This document shows, in pieces, positions 62,487-64,000 of a stretch of 64,000 nucleotides of DNA. Where the stretch lies: assembly GCF_018687455.1 (NCBI RefSeq), contig NZ_CP061291.1, positions 1,178,001 to 1,242,000 on the forward strand, given 5' to 3'. The notes beneath the pieces were generated by a model. The model searched no databases. It was not told the DNA's origin and worked only from the letters and a program-made list of their open reading frames with translations. Position 1 is the stretch's first letter; each line of letters starts with the position of its first letter. Made by a program: the position numbers and the translations under genes. The DNA is from Polynucleobacter sp. TSB-Sco08W16 (GTDB taxonomy: Bacteria; Pseudomonadota; Gammaproteobacteria; Burkholderiales; Burkholderiaceae).

Positions 62487-63374
62487 ATGAAATACGCAGC
62501 GTTTTCTTTAGCAAAAGAGCCGTCGAAGACTCTTGTCGGGATAGTGTCAGCCGATGGGCAGACTGTGCAGGAACTCGATTTGGGCGTGGATGTGAGTGAA
62601 GATGGCATTGTTGCCATTCTCAAATCGGATCTAGTAGGTAAATTACCTAAGCCAGTTGCGACTCACGCATTGAGCGATATTCGTCTGCTCGCCCCCGTTC
62701 CAAGACCTCGCAGAAATATATTCTGTGTTGGCAAAAATTACCACGAGCATGCAAAAGAGTTTTCTAATAGCGGCTTTGATGGTAGCGCTAAGCCTGGCGA
62801 AGACATTCCAAGCCACGCAATCTTCTTTACTAAGCCGCCAGAGTCCGTGACTGGCCCCAATACCAACGTCATTATTCCTACTGCCGTCTCTACCTGCATT
62901 GACTATGAAGCGGAATTAACGATTGTGGTCGGTAAAGGCGGCAAGGGCATCAGCGAAGCAGATGCCATGAAGCACGTTTGGGGCTACACCGCCATCAATG
63001 ATGTGACTGCACGTGATTGGCAGCAACGTCACAAGCAATGGTTCTTAGGCAAGAGCTTTGACACGTTCTGCCCTATGGGTCCTTGGGTAGTGACAGCCGA
63101 TGAGGTTGATGCTGAGGATATCTCTGTGAAGTGCTGGGTCAATGGTGAACTACGTCAAAACTCCAATACAAAAGATTTGATCTTTGATATTCCAAACATG
63201 ATTGCAACAGTTTCTGCAGGTATCACGCTCTACCCTGGAGATCTCATTGCTACCGGCACACCCGTGGGTGTCGGTATCGGCTTCAAGCCACCAAAGTATT
63301 TAGTCAATGGTGATGTTGTGGTTGTTGAGATGGGTGGCATTGGCAAACTTGAAAATACGTTTGTTGCTGTCTAA
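62487..63374 (+). CDS. fumarylacetoacetate hydrolase family protein
   Basis: The 295 residues hold an N-terminal cap (KTLVGIVSADGQTVQEL) and the FAH core: NIFCVGKNYHEHAKEF, the metal ligands DYEAELTIVVGKGG, NDVTARDWQQRHKQW and ATGTPVGVGIGF. This longer type includes 2-keto-4-pentenoate hydratases and oxaloacetate or ureidoglycolate-type enzymes; the reaction is not determinable. GGAG lies upstream of ATG. It diverges from the Bug-aldolase operon across 111 bases and has its own terminator. Confidence 0.9.
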   Translation: MKYAAFSLAKEPSKTLVGIVSADGQTVQELDLGVDVSEDGIVAILKSDLVGKLPKPVATHALSDIRLLAPVPRPRRNIFCVGKNYHEHAKEFSNSGFDGSAKPGEDIPSHAIFFTKPPESVTGPNTNVIIPTAVSTCIDYEAELTIVVGKGGKGISEADAMKHVWGYTAINDVTARDWQQRHKQWFLGKSFDTFCPMGPWVVTADEVDAEDISVKCWVNGELRQNSNTKDLIFDIPNMIATVSAGITLYPGDLIATGTPVGVGIGFKPPKYLVNGDVVVVEMGGIGKLENTFVAV

Positions 63375-63397
63375 GCTAATCAATTTAGATGAAAAAG

Positions 63398-63422
63398 AAA
63401 GCCACCCTAGGGTGGCTTTTTC
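63398..63422 (+). terminator. intrinsic terminator after FAH gene
   Basis: Perfect 10-base arms AAAGCCACCC / GGGTGGCTTT with a TA loop and a T-run, 24 bases after the stop. Confidence 0.92.
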
Positions 63423-63482
63423 ATTACACAGAGCGTATGCACTACTCATTAGCAAATCTACACTAAGACTCCTTGTAGAACA

Positions 63483-64000
63483 TTAACCTAGACCGAAGAA
63501 GATCGCTATTCGGTAGGTAATGAATGAAGCAATATAAGCTAATCCGAACAAGTAACTCAGCATAATGATTGGAATCTTCCAGCCACCCGTCTCACGTTTG
63601 ACAGCAGCAATTGTCGAGAGGCATTGGGGTGCAAAGACAAACCAGGCTAGGAGTGAAAGCGCTGTTGCTAATGACCAGCCCGAGGAGATAAGTGGAATCA
63701 GAGCCTCAGCTGCATCTGCGCTCGAACTTGACAAGGCATATACGGTTGCCAGTGAGCTCACCACCACTTCGCGCGCTGCCATACCGGGTACCAAAGCAAT
63801 ACTAATCTCCCAGTTAAACCCGATGGGAGAAAATACGTGCGCTAATGCCTGCCCTATCATTCCGGCAAAGCTGTACTGAATCGGAGATAGCGTTGCTCCC
63901 TCGGGTGGCAGTGGAAAACTGGACAGAATCCACAGCCCAATAGTCATAATCAAAATGATCCCACCAACACGGCGTAAGAAAATTTCTGCACGTTGCCACA
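63483..64000 (-). CDS. feoB: ferrous iron transport protein B (partial, 5' end beyond window)
   Basis: Only the last 172 or so residues are in the window; the start lies right of base 64000. The visible part has the FeoB C-terminal membrane region: RAEIFLRRVGGIILIMTIGLWILSSFP, the family segment LVPGMAAREVVVSSLATVYAL, a cysteine-bearing loop (FAPQCLSTIAAVKRETGG) and closing helices. FeoB is the GTP-driven Fe2+ importer. Its end converges with the terminator of the FAH gene. Confidence 0.93.
   Translation of the reverse strand, partial: WQRAEIFLRRVGGIILIMTIGLWILSSFPLPPEGATLSPIQYSFAGMIGQALAHVFSPIGFNWEISIALVPGMAAREVVVSSLATVYALSSSSADAAEALIPLISSGWSLATALSLLAWFVFAPQCLSTIAAVKRETGGWKIPIIMLSYLFGLAYIASFITYRIAIFFGLG

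Overview
The window looks like the chromosome of a small-genome freshwater betaproteobacterium of the Polynucleobacter type (Burkholderiaceae). The reasons are the betaproteobacterial housekeeping order (ndk-rlmN-ispG-hisS-yfgM-bamB-der-hfq-hflX-hflK-hflC-hisZ-purA, then surE-pcm-nlpD, recR-ybaB-dnaX-ffs, trxA-rho-rpmE2), the modest GC content for a burkholderial, short intergenic gaps with many 1-11 bp gene overlaps, and five Bug-type (TctC) periplasmic binding proteins. The species name is inference; no database was searched. I saw no prophage, insertion sequence, CRISPR array, rRNA or tRNA. No gap longer than 300 bp is without a gene.

Layout. 1-16162, all minus strand: malate synthase G (3' end outside the window), then a dense run from ndk down to purA that makes nucleotides, histidine, isoprenoid precursors and tRNA/rRNA modifications and maintains the envelope (BamB, HflKC) and ribosomes (Der, HflX). 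16420-17311: a BAX-inhibitor-like membrane protein and a 26-codon membrane micro-ORF. 17499-28502, minus: a beta-barrel protein, rlmD, a PolB-like exonuclease, nlpD, pcm, surE and a complete tripartite RND efflux system, closely spaced enough to be largely one transcription unit. 28689-32915: an OprB-like porin with a palindromic operator-like site, recR, ybaB, dnaX. 32946-33045: SRP RNA. 33062-38075: a micro-ORF, a Bug protein, an SOS-controlled umuDC operon with a probable third small gene, DUF1993 and a TPR membrane protein. 38181-44707: an AddAB-type helicase-nuclease. 44806-50393, plus strand: trxA, rho, rpmE2, a GT-C glycosyltransferase, a MATE exporter. 50409-55172: small secreted proteins, a Bug protein, dsbB with a DUF5993-like partner, a crotonase, and a SemiSWEET/FAH-hydrolase pair.

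55276-63374 is the accessory region. It has three more Bug proteins, two of them orphans. A plus-strand cassette carries two tandem DUF6644-like membrane proteins and two secreted proteins. Facing it is a minus-strand operon of a Bug protein, a class II aldolase with a signal peptide and an outer-membrane barrel, and a fumarylacetoacetate-hydrolase-family gene diverges from that operon. Together these look like envelope-located uptake and processing of small organic acids. This is the best candidate for an undescribed system in the window. The window ends inside feoB.

Other points worth attention are an apparent CUG start for hflX, several micro-ORFs with strong ribosome binding sites, the absence of rpoS after nlpD, and the absence of pilF/rodZ between rlmN and ispG.
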